NCBI GenBank assembly: GCA_963710675.1
Contig: CAVQBE010000027.1
Coordinates: 307,855 to 371,854 of the forward strand
Reading direction: 5' to 3'
DNA: 64,000 nt
DNA from: JACCZX01 sp963710675
GTDB lineage: Bacteria > Pseudomonadota > Gammaproteobacteria > Burkholderiales > Burkholderiaceae_F
Positions 47,632-56,699 of this stretch are shown here, in pieces. Under the pieces are notes generated by a model. That model ran no database searches and was not told the DNA's origin. It saw only the letters and a program-made list of their open reading frames with translations. A program made the translations under genes and the position numbers. Positions within the stretch are counted from its first letter, which is position 1, and the number at the start of each line of letters is the position of its first letter.

Positions 47632-48450
47632 TGTCGCGCATCGCGGCTCGATTCAACGAGTTGCGCAGTCGCGGCCGCGAAAGGCCTGATTGCGTACATA
47701 TGCGCCGGCGATCCGTCGCGTGCGACAACGGTGCCGTTACTGCACGCTCTCGCGCGCGCCGGCGCCGACGTTATCGAGGTCGGCGTGCCGTTTTCGGATC
47801 CAATGGCCGACGGCCCAGTGATTCAGCGGGCGGCTGAACGTGCAATTCGCAACGGCGTCGGACTGAAGGATACGATTGCAATGGTCACCGAGTTTCGCCG
47901 GTCGGATGCGGTCACGCCGATTGTTCTGATGGGATACGCGAATCCAATCGAGCGCATGGGGCGCACGGAGTTTGCGCGTGCGGCACAGACTGCCGGTGTC
48001 GATGGTGTGATCGTGGTCGACTATCCGCCGGAGGAAGCGGCAGAGTCTTCAGCTCAGTTGAAAGCCGCCAGCATCGATCCGATTTTTCTGGTGACGCCGA
48101 CGACGACCGATTCACGAATAGCGGCGATCGCGTCGCAGGCGGCGGGGTTCCTGTATTACGTCAGCTTGAAAGGAATCACGGGTGCGGGTCATCTCGACGT
48201 CGGTGCAGTTGCGTCCCGGCTACCGCTAATTCGCCGTCATACCGGCCTGCCGGTCGCGGTGGGCTTTGGTATTCGTGATGCCAAGAGCGCGCAGGCTGTG
48301 GCTCAAGTCGCCGATGCAGTCGTGATCGGCTCGCGGATCATTGAGGCGATGGAGGCGGTTTCGGCTGAGCATGCGGTGCAAGCGGCCGAGAAGTTCGTCG
48401 CTGATATTCGGATAGCAATCGACAATGCGCCGGTCGTGCGCGCCGCCTAA
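47631..48450 (+). CDS. trpA: Tryptophan synthase alpha subunit (frameshift near N-terminus)
   Basis: TrpA releases indole from indole-3-glycerol phosphate. M-S-R-I-A-A-R-F at 47631 is followed, after a one-base shift near 47675, by A-Y-I-C-A-G-D-P, E-V-G-V-P-F-S-D-P-M-A-D-G-P (catalytic region) and Y-Y-V-S-L-K-G-I-T-G-A. Repaired length is about 272 residues. accD starts 8 bp downstream. Confidence 0.93.
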
Positions 48451-48458
48451 GGAAAACG

Positions 48459-49331
48459 ATGAGCTGGATCGACAAGATTTTGCCGCCGCGCATCAAGCGC
48501 GAAGAGGGCGCCGCGCGCAAGACAGTGCCCGAAGGCCTATGGACCAAGTGTCCCGGATGTGAGGCTGTGCTCTACACGGCTGAGCTGCAAAAGACTTTAT
48601 TTGTCTGCCCGAAGTGCGCGCAGCACATGCGTATCGGCTCGCGGGCGAGGCTGGACGCGCTGCTCGATGCTGAGGGCCGTTATGAGATAGGCCAGGAGAT
48701 CCTGCCGGTCGACGCGCTGAAGTTTCGTGATAGCCGTAAATATCCCGAGCGTCTACAGCAGGCAATGGAAGATACCGGCGAGACCGACGCGTTGATCGTC
48801 ATCGGCGGTTCGATTCGAGCGCTGCCTGTCGTCACTGCGTGTTTTGAATTCGACTTCATGGGCGGCTCGATGGGCTCGGTAGTGGGCGAGCGTTTCGTGC
48901 GTGGTGTGCAAACGGCCATCGAGCAGAAGGTGCCATTTATTTGCATCACGTCGACGGGCGGCGCGCGTATGCAGGAAGGCCTGTTGTCGCTGTTGCAAAT
49001 GGCTAAGACCACGGCGATGATCGCGCGCCTTGCCGACGCGAAGCTGCCGTTCATCAGTGTGCTGGCTGACCCGACGATGGGTGGCGTGTCGGCGAGCTTC
49101 GCCTTCATGGGCGATGTCGTGATCGCCGAACCAAAAGCACTTATCGGCTTCGCGGGACCGCGCGTGATCGAGCAGACTGTGCGTGAAACCCTGCCCGAAG
49201 GCTTTCAGCGCTCCGAGTTTTTGTTGACCAAGGGCGCGATCGACATGATCGTCGATCGGCGCCAGATGCGCGACGAGATCGCAAGTCTGTTGGCATTGTT
49301 GCAGAAGCAACCCATAGAAGCGTTGAGCTGA
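48459..49331 (+). CDS. accD: Acetyl-CoA carboxylase carboxyltransferase beta subunit
   Basis: AccD with AccA transfers the carboxyl group to acetyl-CoA to make malonyl-CoA. The 290-residue protein has the zinc ribbon C-P-G-C ... C-P-K-C (about 27-50), S-T-G-G-A-R-M-Q-E-G and G-F-A-G-P-R-V-I-E-Q-T. It directly follows trpA. Confidence 0.95.
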   Translation: MSWIDKILPPRIKREEGAARKTVPEGLWTKCPGCEAVLYTAELQKTLFVCPKCAQHMRIGSRARLDALLDAEGRYEIGQEILPVDALKFRDSRKYPERLQQAMEDTGETDALIVIGGSIRALPVVTACFEFDFMGGSMGSVVGERFVRGVQTAIEQKVPFICITSTGGARMQEGLLSLLQMAKTTAMIARLADAKLPFISVLADPTMGGVSASFAFMGDVVIAEPKALIGFAGPRVIEQTVRETLPEGFQRSEFLLTKGAIDMIVDRRQMRDEIASLLALLQKQPIEALS

Positions 49332-49351
49332 TCCGTCTGACAAAAATTCCG

Positions 49352-50711
49352 TTGCCGGACGCGCGAGCGCCCGGGGCCCCTGAAAGTCTTTCTAACTGGC
49401 TTGAGCGCATCGAACGGCTGCACGCCAAATCGATCGACCTGGGGCTAGATCGGGTACGACGTGTAGCGGATCGTCTCGGTTTGCGGCTCGACGTTCCGAC
49501 CATCATCGTTGGCGGTACTAACGGCAAGGGCTCGACGTGCGCGATGCTCGATTCGATGCTGCGCGCCGCCGGCTATCGCGTCGGTCTGTACACGTCGCCC
49601 CACTTGTTGCGGTTCAACGAGCGTGCCCGAATCAACGGCATTGACGCCGACGATGACGCGCTGATAGCGCAGTTCGAAGCTGTCGAGCAGGCGCGCGCCG
49701 ATACCACGCTGACCTACTTCGAGTTCACGACGCTGGCGATTCTGCGGCTGTTTTCGCAGTCGAAGCTGGATGCCGCCGTGCTCGAGGTCGGACTCGGGGG
49801 CAGGCTCGACGCGGTCAACATCGTCGATGCCGACGTTTCAATTGTGACGTCGGTGGCAATCGATCACGTTGACTATCTGGGTGCCACACGAGAACTGATC
49901 GGTTCGGAAAAGGCGCATATTTATCGAGCGGGACGTCCCGCGATATGCAGCGATCCCGAGCCACCGCAATCGTTACTCGACCATGCTCATGCGATCGGCG
50001 CAGACCTGTGGCGCTTCGGTCGCGACTTCAACTATCAGGGTGATCGCCAGCAATGGGCGTACGCCGGTCGTCACCTGCGGCGCGCGAGTCTTCCGTACCC
50101 GGCATTGCGCGGCGCCAATCAACTGTTGAATGCCTCGGGTGCGCTTGCAGCGCTCGAGGCGCTGCGCGCTCAACGCTGCCAGTGTCACAGCAGGCGGTGC
50201 GTCAGGGCCTTCTGACAGTGCAGCTGCTGGCGCGATTTCAGGTGCTGCCTGGTAAGCCGGCCATCGTTCTTGACGTCGCGCACAATCCGCACGCCGCCGC
50301 CGTGCTTGCGGAGAATCTCGACATGATGGGCTTTTATCCGCGCACACACGCCGTGTTCGGAATGTTGAATGACAAGGACATCGGCGGGGTTGTCGCGAGA
50401 GTCGGCGACAGGATCGACCATTGGTATGTGGCGCCGACGACGGGTGCGCGCGGCGCGCCTGCCGACAGTATCGCGCGGCAGATCAGTGCAGTGATGCCTG
50501 CCGCGTCGATCACCGAGCACGCAAACTGTTGCCGCCGCGCTTGCTTCAGCGCGCGAACGCGCAAAGCGCCGATGATAGAATTTTGGTGTTCGGTTCTTTC
50601 GTCTCTGTGGCTGAAGTGATGCGCGCAATCGGCGACGACGAGTGGAACGGCACAAAGCATCGCTTCACACGCAGCACCATCGCACTAGCGCCAGTCCCGC
50701 ACGGAGTATTC
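49352..50711 (+). CDS. folC: Bifunctional folylpolyglutamate/dihydrofolate synthase (frame breaks)
   Basis: FolC adds alanine-like glutamate residues to folates (Mur-ligase fold). The N-terminal part has the ATP loop G-T-N-G-K-G-S-T and E-V-G-L-G-G-R-L-D-A-V-N. The frame changes at about 50170, then V-L-D-V-A-H-N-P-H-A-A-A and F-G-M-L-N-D-K-D follow; it changes again near 50525 and 50570 before D-D-R-I-L-V-F-G-S-F. No clean stop can be assigned, so the end given is just before the dedD start. The start at TTG 49352 is the only plausible one; no in-frame ATG precedes the conserved region. Confidence 0.85.
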
Positions 50712-51392
50712 ATGGCCTTCTGGCGCCGCAAAGAACCCACAGCCGATACCCGATCGAAACGCGCGTCGTCCCGCCCGACCGACGAAACGCCTGGGCGAAG
50801 TGAGCCCGCGGATGCGGTGCGCGTGCGCGCCCGGCGCACGGTTGATCGGCGCGGCCGCGCTGCTTCTGACTGCCGCGATCGTTGTTCCAATGCTGCTCGA
50901 TCCCGAGCCCAAACCCACCTCCGACAACATTGCGATCGACATTCCGAGCGAAAAGACGCCGTTCACGCCGCGGCTGACGCTGCCGCCCGTTCCGGCGCCG
51001 GATAACGTTCCGGTCGCTCCGCCGCAGGAATCGGCTCCGATCCAGGAAAAGGTTGAAGACTCCACGAAAGCGGCTGAAGCGAAGAAGGTGGAAGAGCAGC
51101 GAGCCCGTGCGCTCCTTGAAGGCAAATCCAAGACGGCAGCGGCGCGGAACTGGCGACAAGACGGCGCGGTTTGTCGTGCAGGCGGCCGCCCCGGCAAGCG
51201 AAACCGCGGCACGCGATCTTGCCGAGCGGCTGAAAAAGTCGGGACTCGCCCCATATATGGAAAAGGTGGATACCAAGCAGGGTGCGCGCTATCGCGTGCG
51301 GCTTGGGCCCGTATGCGTCGCGCGATGAGGCCGACGGCGTGCGCACGCGCTTGAAAGCACAGGGCATCAGCGCGGACTTGGTAACTCTTTAA
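50712..51392 (+). CDS. dedD: SPOR-domain cell-division protein, DedD-like (frameshifted)
   Basis: SPOR proteins bind denuded peptidoglycan at the septum. The start M-A-F-W-R-R-K-E-P, a single membrane segment (L-I-G-A-A-A-L-L-L-T-A-A-I-V-V-P-M-L-L), a Pro/Glu-rich linker and a C-terminal SPOR domain (F-V-V-Q-A-A-A, G-A-R-Y-R-V-R-L-G-P, Y-A-S-R-D-E-A) occur in successive frames, with changes near 50800, 51145 and 51305. Three inserted bases restore about 225 residues ending at 51392. GGAG lies before the ATG. Confidence 0.82.
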
Positions 51393-51457
51393 AAGCCTAT
51401 TGCATCGATGCCAACCCTGCGTACGATGCGCATCGCGACAGCGCGAGGAGACACTGG

Positions 51458-52975
51458 ATGTGCGGCATAGTCGGAGTCGTGGCGACCGGCCCGGTCAACC
51501 AGCTGCTGTACGACTCGCTTCAGCTGTTGCAGCATCGTGGCCAGGATGCGGCAGGGATTGCAACCGGCTCGGGCAGCACGTTTTCGATGTGGAAGGGCAG
51601 TGGCATGGTGCGGGAAATCTTCCGCACGCGAAACATGCGCAACCTGACCGGCAACGTCGGCATTGCTCATGTGCGCTATCCCACTGCGGGCTCGGCGTTC
51701 AGCATCGAGGAAGCGCAGCCGTTTTACGTCAATGCGCCATTTGGCATCACGCTGGGGCACAACGGCAATCTGACCAACGCGGAGCAGCTGAAAAGCGAAA
51801 TGTTCCGCATCGATCGCCGCCACATCAACACGAACTCGGATTCGGAAATTCTGTTGAACGTGCTGGCGCACGAGCTGCAGGAGGGCACGTCCAGCTATAC
51901 GCTCGATCCGTCGACGATTTTTCGCTCGGTCGCGGCGCTGCACCGGCGCGTGCGCGGCGCCTACGCGTGCGTCGCGCATATCGCCGACCACGGCATAGTT
52001 GCTTTTCGCGACCCGTACGGGATTCGTCCGCTGGTCTACGGCGTCAACGAAACCGACGCCGGCACCGAGTATCTGGTCGCGAGCGAGTCGGTCGCGCTCG
52101 AGGGGCTGGGGTTCAAGTTCGTACGCGACGTCGCGCCGGGCGAGGCGATCTTCATCGACATCGACGGCAACTTTTATTCGCAGCAGTGCGCCGAGACGCC
52201 GACGCTGAACCCATGCATCTTCGAATACGTTTACTTCGCGCGGCCGGACTCGGTGATGAACGGCGTGAGCGTCTACAGCTCGCGTCTGAAGATGGGCGAG
52301 TATCTGGCGGAGAAGATTCGCAAGCAGATTCGCACCGGGGATATCGACGTCGTGATGCCGATTCCCGATACTTCGCGTCCCGCGGCGATGCAGCTATCGG
52401 CCAGGCTCGGTCTCGAGTTTCGTGAAGGCTTTTTCAAGAATCGTTACGTCGGGCGCACGTTCATCATGCCGGGTCAGGCGGTGCGCAAGAGGAGCGTTCG
52501 ACAGAAGTTGAGCGCGCTGCCCACCGAATTCAAGGGCAAGAACGTTTTGCTGGTCGACGACTCGATCGTGCGCGGTACGACTTCGCGCGAGATCGTCAAC
52601 ATGGCGCGCGAAGCAGGTGCCAACAAGGTGATTTTCGCGTCGGCGGCGCCGCCGGTGCGCTATCCGAACGTCTATGGCATCGACATGCCGACGCGCAGCG
52701 AGCTGATCGCGCACGGCCGTTCTGACGAAGAAATCCAGCGTTTGATCGAGGCCGATGGTCTGGTGTATCAGGACATCGACGCAATGAAGCGCTCGGTGTC
52801 CGAACTGGGCCCGCATCTGACCAATTTCGAAGCGAGTTGCTTCGACGGCGTCTACGTCACCGGCGACGTGACGCCGGACTATCTGGATCGGCTGGAAGCC
52901 GCACGGGAGCTCGCCGCCATCGCCGAGAGCGATCCGTACTCGCAATTGAATTTGAACCTGGCCCAAGCCGACTGA
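51458..52975 (+). CDS. purF: Amidophosphoribosyltransferase PurF
   Basis: PurF commits PRPP to purine synthesis. The 505-residue enzyme begins M-C-G-I-V-G-V-V with the nucleophilic Cys of the glutaminase domain, has H-V-R-Y-P-T-A-G and the PRPP loop L-L-V-D-D-S-I-V-R-G-T-T. A GAGGAG site lies before the ATG. In relatives cvpA usually precedes purF; here dedD ends 65 bp upstream. Confidence 0.96.
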   Translation: MCGIVGVVATGPVNQLLYDSLQLLQHRGQDAAGIATGSGSTFSMWKGSGMVREIFRTRNMRNLTGNVGIAHVRYPTAGSAFSIEEAQPFYVNAPFGITLGHNGNLTNAEQLKSEMFRIDRRHINTNSDSEILLNVLAHELQEGTSSYTLDPSTIFRSVAALHRRVRGAYACVAHIADHGIVAFRDPYGIRPLVYGVNETDAGTEYLVASESVALEGLGFKFVRDVAPGEAIFIDIDGNFYSQQCAETPTLNPCIFEYVYFARPDSVMNGVSVYSSRLKMGEYLAEKIRKQIRTGDIDVVMPIPDTSRPAAMQLSARLGLEFREGFFKNRYVGRTFIMPGQAVRKRSVRQKLSALPTEFKGKNVLLVDDSIVRGTTSREIVNMAREAGANKVIFASAAPPVRYPNVYGIDMPTRSELIAHGRSDEEIQRLIEADGLVYQDIDAMKRSVSELGPHLTNFEASCFDGVYVTGDVTPDYLDRLEAARELAAIAESDPYSQLNLNLAQAD

Positions 52976-52993
52976 TGTAGGTATCATTCGCTG

Positions 52994-53046
52994 ACGCGCC
53001 GATTTGAATCAGCTTGCGGGCGCTTAACAAATACGGCTAAAGCGAT
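52994..53046 (+). promoter_or_regulatory. SAM-II (SAM-alpha) riboswitch-like aptamer
   Basis: The sequence runs ACGCGCCGATTTGAATC, then GCTTGCGGGCGCTTAACAAA, then TACGGCTAAAGCG. It matches the compact SAM-II aptamer I know (CGCGC-x-GATTT ... TTGCAAGCGCG ... AAATGTAGCTAAA), including the P1 arms GCGCC (52996-53000) / GGCGC (53019-53023) and the A-rich pseudoknot segment. It lies 55 bp before metZ, the right kind of target. Confidence 0.85.
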
Positions 53047-53058
53047 CGAGGTGCAATG

Positions 53059-53100
53059 AACCCGCCGAGCTGATTCAACAACCAGTGAGGCGGGTTTTTT
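53059..53100 (+). terminator. Riboswitch-controlled intrinsic terminator before metZ
   Basis: The stem AACCCGCC (53059-53066) / GGCGGGTT (53089-53096) is followed by T6 (53095-53100), which abuts the metZ ATG. The loop carries AGCTGATTC (53068-53076), the exact complement of GAATCAGCT (53006-53014) inside the aptamer, so an antiterminator can form when SAM is absent. The GAGG ribosome site is inside the 3' arm (53087-53090). Confidence 0.85.
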
Positions 53101-54351
53101 ATGTCCAAGCAAATCGACGAGCCGCGTGACTTCGAAACGCGGGCCGTGCGCGCCGGCACCGAGCGGTCGCAATTCAACGAGCACAGCGAAGCGCTGTTTC
53201 TGACGTCGAGCTTCGTGTTCGACAACGCCGCACAGGCGGCCGCGCGTTTTTCGGGTGCCGAAGCCGGCAACGTCTACTCGCGCTTTACCAATCCGACGGT
53301 GACGATGTTCGAGCAGCGCCTGGCGTCGCTCGAAGGCGCCGAGGATTGCCTGGCGCACCGCCTCGGGTATGGCGGCGATCATGGCAACCTGCCTCGCGAC
53401 CCTGCGCAGCAGGCGATCACGTGATCTGCGCCGCCAACGTCTTCGGCGCGACGATTCAGCTGTTTTCCAACTTGCTCTCGCGATTCGGCATCGCGGTCAC
53501 CTACGTCGACGCCACCGATATCGAAGCTTGGCGCGCGGCTGCAACTGCGCAGACACGCGGCTGCTCTATTGCGAAACGCCATCGAATCCGCTGATGGAGC
53601 TGGTCGATCTGACGCAGTTTGGTCACTTTGGACGAGCGATCGGCGCGCTTTCGGTCGTGGACAACTGCTTTTGCACGCCGGCGCTGCAGCGCCCACTCGA
53701 GTTCGGCGTCGATGTAGTGATTCATTCGGCAACCAAGTATCTCGACGGACAAGGGCGGGTGCTGGGTGGCGCGGTGCTCGGATCGAAAGCGTTCATTCGT
53801 GAGCAGTTGTTGCCGGTGCTTCGCAGTAGCGGACCGAGCCTCTCGCCGTTCAACGCCTGGGTGTTGCTCAAAGGGCCTCGAAACGCTTGCGATACGGATG
53901 CGTGCGCAAAGCGCATCGGCTCAGGAGCTGGCCGAATGGCTCGAGCGTCGGCCCGAACGTCGCGCGCGTGTACTTTCCCGGGTTGCAATCGCACCCGCAG
54001 GCGGCGCTGGCGCGGCAACAACAGTCGCAGGCCGGTGCGGTCGTCGCGTTCGAGGTCAAGGCCGAGAGCTCGACCGGCGGCTGCAGCGCGAACGTGCCTG
54101 GCGCGTGATCGATTCGGTGCGCACGATGTCAATCACCGCCAATCTGGGCGATACCCGTTCGACGATCACGCATCCGGCGACGACGACACACGGTCGGATC
54201 GCAGCCAGCCGATCGCGAGCGCGCCGGGATCAACGAAGCTTTGATCCGTATCGCGGTCGGTCTCGAATCGGTGGAGGACTTGAAGCGCGATCTTGCGCAG
54301 GCGTTGCAGCGTCCGCTGACGCCGGGCCGGGTCCGGCCGGTGTCGCATTGA
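53101..54351 (+). CDS. metZ: O-succinylhomoserine sulfhydrylase MetZ (heavily frameshifted)
   Basis: MetZ makes homocysteine from O-succinylhomoserine and sulfide. Recognisable pieces, in order, are F-E-T-R-A-V-R-A-G-T, Y-S-R-F-T-N-P-T-V-T, M-A-A-I-M-A-T, V-D-N-C-F-C-T-P, the PLP-lysine motif H-S-A-T-K-Y-L-D-G-Q-G, M-S-I-T-A-N-L-G-D-T-R and R-I-A-V-G-L-E-S-V-E-D-L. At least seven single-base frame changes lie between 53360 and 54200, with the final frame equal to the first. The stop is at 54349-54351. This is the most error-dense gene in the window. Confidence 0.88.
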
Positions 54352-54400
54352 CCGCGAAAGCGCGGGCGCCGTACAATTCCGACCAATTTGATCGGGAATT
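54348..54400 (+). promoter_or_regulatory. isc operon promoter overlapped by an IscR-type palindrome
   Basis: TTGACC (54348-54353) and TACAAT (54372-54377) are 18 bp apart. A 26-bp palindrome begins at 54375 (AATTCCGACC) and ends at 54400 (GATCGGGAATT), overlapping the -10. The half-sites and A/T-rich centre match the type-1 IscR site pattern known from iscR promoters. This implies autorepression by cluster-loaded IscR. Confidence 0.75.
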
Positions 54401-54456
54401 TTCGAGGTTACCGGCACAGGTCGAACTTTGAGCGGATTTAGCCAGAAGCGAAGCAT

Positions 54457-54972
54457 ATGAGACTGACTACCAAGGGCCGTTTTGCCGTCACCGCGATGAT
54501 CGATGTCGCGATGCGGCAGCATGAGGGCCCGGTCACGCTGGCTGGGATTAGCGAGCGGCAGCGGATTTCGCTTTCCTATCTTGGAGCAGTTGTTCGGCAA
54601 GCTGCGGCGGCGCGCGCCTGGTCGTCGAGCACACGCGGGCCTGGCGGCGGTTACCAGCTGGAGCGGCCGATGGATCAGACGACGGTGTCGGACATCATTT
54701 TTGCGGTCGATGAGCCGCTGGATGCAACGCAGTGCGGGGGCAAGGAGAATTGCCACGATGACCAGCGTTGCATGACGCACGATTTATGGGCGAATTTGAA
54801 CGTCGCGAATGCTCGACTATCTGGATTCGGTCACGTTGGCTGATCTGGTCGAGCAGCAGAGTCAGAAAGGCGAGAGCAAGGCAGACATCGGTGGCGGTGC
54901 TGCACGACAGTCGTCTGCAGCCGCGCGCGAAGAAACCGATGGATGTCAAACGAACGGGCGCAAGGGTAGCGA
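54457..54972 (+). CDS. iscR: Fe-S-responsive regulator IscR (frameshifted)
   Basis: IscR is an Rrf2-family repressor that senses Fe-S status. M-R-L-T-T-K-G-R-F-A-V-T-A-M-I-D-V-A and G-P-G-G-G-Y-Q-L give the winged helix; the cluster ligands are present in C-G-G-K-E-N-C-H-D-D-Q-R-C-M-T-H. Residues about 44-62 are locally out of frame (an extra G near 54578, restored by further insertions before 54640). The frame changes again near 54810, after which L-D-Y-L-D-S-V-T-L-A-D-L-V follows. The C-terminus is not resolved; the end given is just before iscS. Confidence 0.87.
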
Positions 54973-56181
54973 ATGCAGCTTCCGATTTATCTCGATTATT
55001 CGGCGACGACGCCAGTCGATCCACGCGTCGTCGACGCGATGATTCCCTGGTTGCGCGAGAATTTCGGCAATCCCGCATCACGCAGCCATTCATTCGGCTG
55101 GACGGCGGAAAAGGCGGTCGATCAGGCGCGCGAGCAGGTCGCGGCGCTGGTCAATTGCGATCCGCGCGAGTTGATCTGGACGTCGGGTGCAACCGAGTCG
55201 ATCAACCTCGCGCTCAAAGGCGTCGCTCATTTCCATAAAGAAAAGGGCAAGCACCTCGTCACGGTGAAGACCGAGCACAAGGCGACTTTGGACACGATGC
55301 GCGAGCTCGAGCGCGACGGCTTCGAGGTGACGTATCTGGACGTCGAGGAAAACGGCCTGGTCGATTTCACCAAGCTCGAAGCAGCATTGCGGCCGGACAC
55401 GATTTTGGTTTCGGTGATGTACGTCAACAACGAGATCGGCGTCATCCAAGATATCGCTGCTATCGCCGAGCTCACGCGCTCGCGCGGCATCGTGTTTCAT
55501 GTCGACGCGGCGCAGGCGACCGGAAAGATCGTTGTCGATCTCGCACAGTTGAAGGTTGACCTGATGTCGTTTTCGGCGCACAAGACGTACGGGCCGAAGG
55601 GCATTGGCGCGTTATTTGTCAGGCGCAAGCCGCGCGTGCGGCTCGAAGCGCAGATGCACGGCGGCGGACATGAGCGCGGATTGCGCTCGGGCACGTTACC
55701 GACGCATCAGATCGTCGGCATGGGCGAAGCGTTTCGCCTGGCGCGTGAGGAAATGGCGACGGATAACGAACGCATCCGCATGTTGCGCGACCGTTTGTGG
55801 GCGGGCATATCGCAAACCGAACAGGTATTTTTGAACGGTGACTTGGAACGGCGCGTGGCGCACAACCTGAACGCGAGCTTTAATTTCGTCGAAGGCGAAA
55901 GCATGATCATGGCGATGAAGGACGTCGCCGTTTCGTCCGGTTCGGCTTGTACTTCGGCCAGTCTGGAACCATCTTATGTATTGCGCGCGCTGGGGCGCAG
56001 CGACGAACTGGCGCACAGCTCGATCCGCTTTACGGTCGGGCGCTTTACGACGCTCGAAGAGATCGACTTTACGATCGATCTGGTGACGCGGCAGGTGGCG
56101 CGGCTGCGCGAGATGTCTCCGTTGTGGGAGATGTATAAGGATGGAATCGATTTGAGTACGGTCCAATGGGCTGCACATTGA
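54973..56181 (+). CDS. iscS: Cysteine desulfurase IscS
   Basis: IscS takes sulfur from cysteine for Fe-S clusters and tRNA thiolation. The 402-residue protein has Y-L-D-Y-S-A-T-T-P, the PLP lysine in S-F-S-A-H-K-T-Y-G-P-K-G and the persulfide Cys in S-S-G-S-A-C-T-S-A-S. It ends near ...Q-W-A-A-H, the usual IscU-contact tail. iscU starts 10 bp downstream. Confidence 0.96.
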   Translation: MQLPIYLDYSATTPVDPRVVDAMIPWLRENFGNPASRSHSFGWTAEKAVDQAREQVAALVNCDPRELIWTSGATESINLALKGVAHFHKEKGKHLVTVKTEHKATLDTMRELERDGFEVTYLDVEENGLVDFTKLEAALRPDTILVSVMYVNNEIGVIQDIAAIAELTRSRGIVFHVDAAQATGKIVVDLAQLKVDLMSFSAHKTYGPKGIGALFVRRKPRVRLEAQMHGGGHERGLRSGTLPTHQIVGMGEAFRLAREEMATDNERIRMLRDRLWAGISQTEQVFLNGDLERRVAHNLNASFNFVEGESMIMAMKDVAVSSGSACTSASLEPSYVLRALGRSDELAHSSIRFTVGRFTTLEEIDFTIDLVTRQVARLREMSPLWEMYKDGIDLSTVQWAAH

Positions 56182-56191
56182 GGTAATCGAA

Positions 56192-56608
56192 ATGGCATAC
56201 AGCACGAAAGTTCTTGATCATTACGAGAATCCCCGCAATGTCGGGTCATTCGACAAGGGCGACGAGCAGGTCGGCACCGGGATGGTCGGCGCACCGGCGT
56301 GCGGCGACGTGATGAAACTGCAGATCCGTGTCAACGAGCAAGGCGTCATCGAAGACGCGCGGTTCAAGACGTACGGCTGCGGTTCGGCGATCGCGTCATC
56401 GTCGCTGGTGACCGAATGGGTCAAGGGCAAGACGCTCGATCAGGCGGGCACGATTCGCAACACGCAGATCGCCGAAGAGCTGGCATTGCCTCCGGTCAAG
56501 ATCCACTGCTCGATCCTGGCCGAAGATGCGATCAAGGCCGCGATCGACGATTACCGCGCCAAGCACGGCGGGGCAGAGCAAGTGCGAGTGGAGAAGCAAG
56601 CGGCATGA
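56192..56608 (+). CDS. iscU: Fe-S cluster scaffold protein IscU
   Basis: IscU is the scaffold where clusters are built. The 138-residue protein has all three ligand cysteines (G-A-P-A-C-G-D-V, Y-G-C-G-S-A-I-A, I-H-C-S-I-L-A) and the HscA recognition motif L-P-P-V-K. The last about 10 residues (R-V-E-K-Q-A-A) extend a little beyond the core. A REP-like repeat follows the stop. Confidence 0.96.
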   Translation: MAYSTKVLDHYENPRNVGSFDKGDEQVGTGMVGAPACGDVMKLQIRVNEQGVIEDARFKTYGCGSAIASSSLVTEWVKGKTLDQAGTIRNTQIAEELALPPVKIHCSILAEDAIKAAIDDYRAKHGGAEQVRVEKQAA

Positions 56609-56610
56609 GC

Positions 56611-56664
56611 GATGAGCGCCGGGCCGCCCCAAGCGCATCGCTCGCCCCCACGGGGGGCGGGCGC
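56611..56664. repeat. REP-like GC-rich repeat (third copy, iscU-iscA)
   Basis: This unit starts GATGAGCGCCGGGCCGCCCC, identical to the first 20 bases of the copy at 8119, and ends in CGCCCCCACGGGGGGCG, the same C-run/G-run inverted repeat. Like that copy it sits directly after a stop codon within an operon. Confidence 0.75.
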
Positions 56665-56699
56665 AATAGCACCGCGAAGCAGCAGCACTGGGAGTCACG

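Noticed and set aside
50421..51005. Long ORF joining the end of folC to the start of dedD, suggestive of a fusion protein.
   Set aside because: The part after about 50800 is not DedD sequence in that frame; the continuity is produced by frame errors, and dedD has its own ATG and ribosome site.
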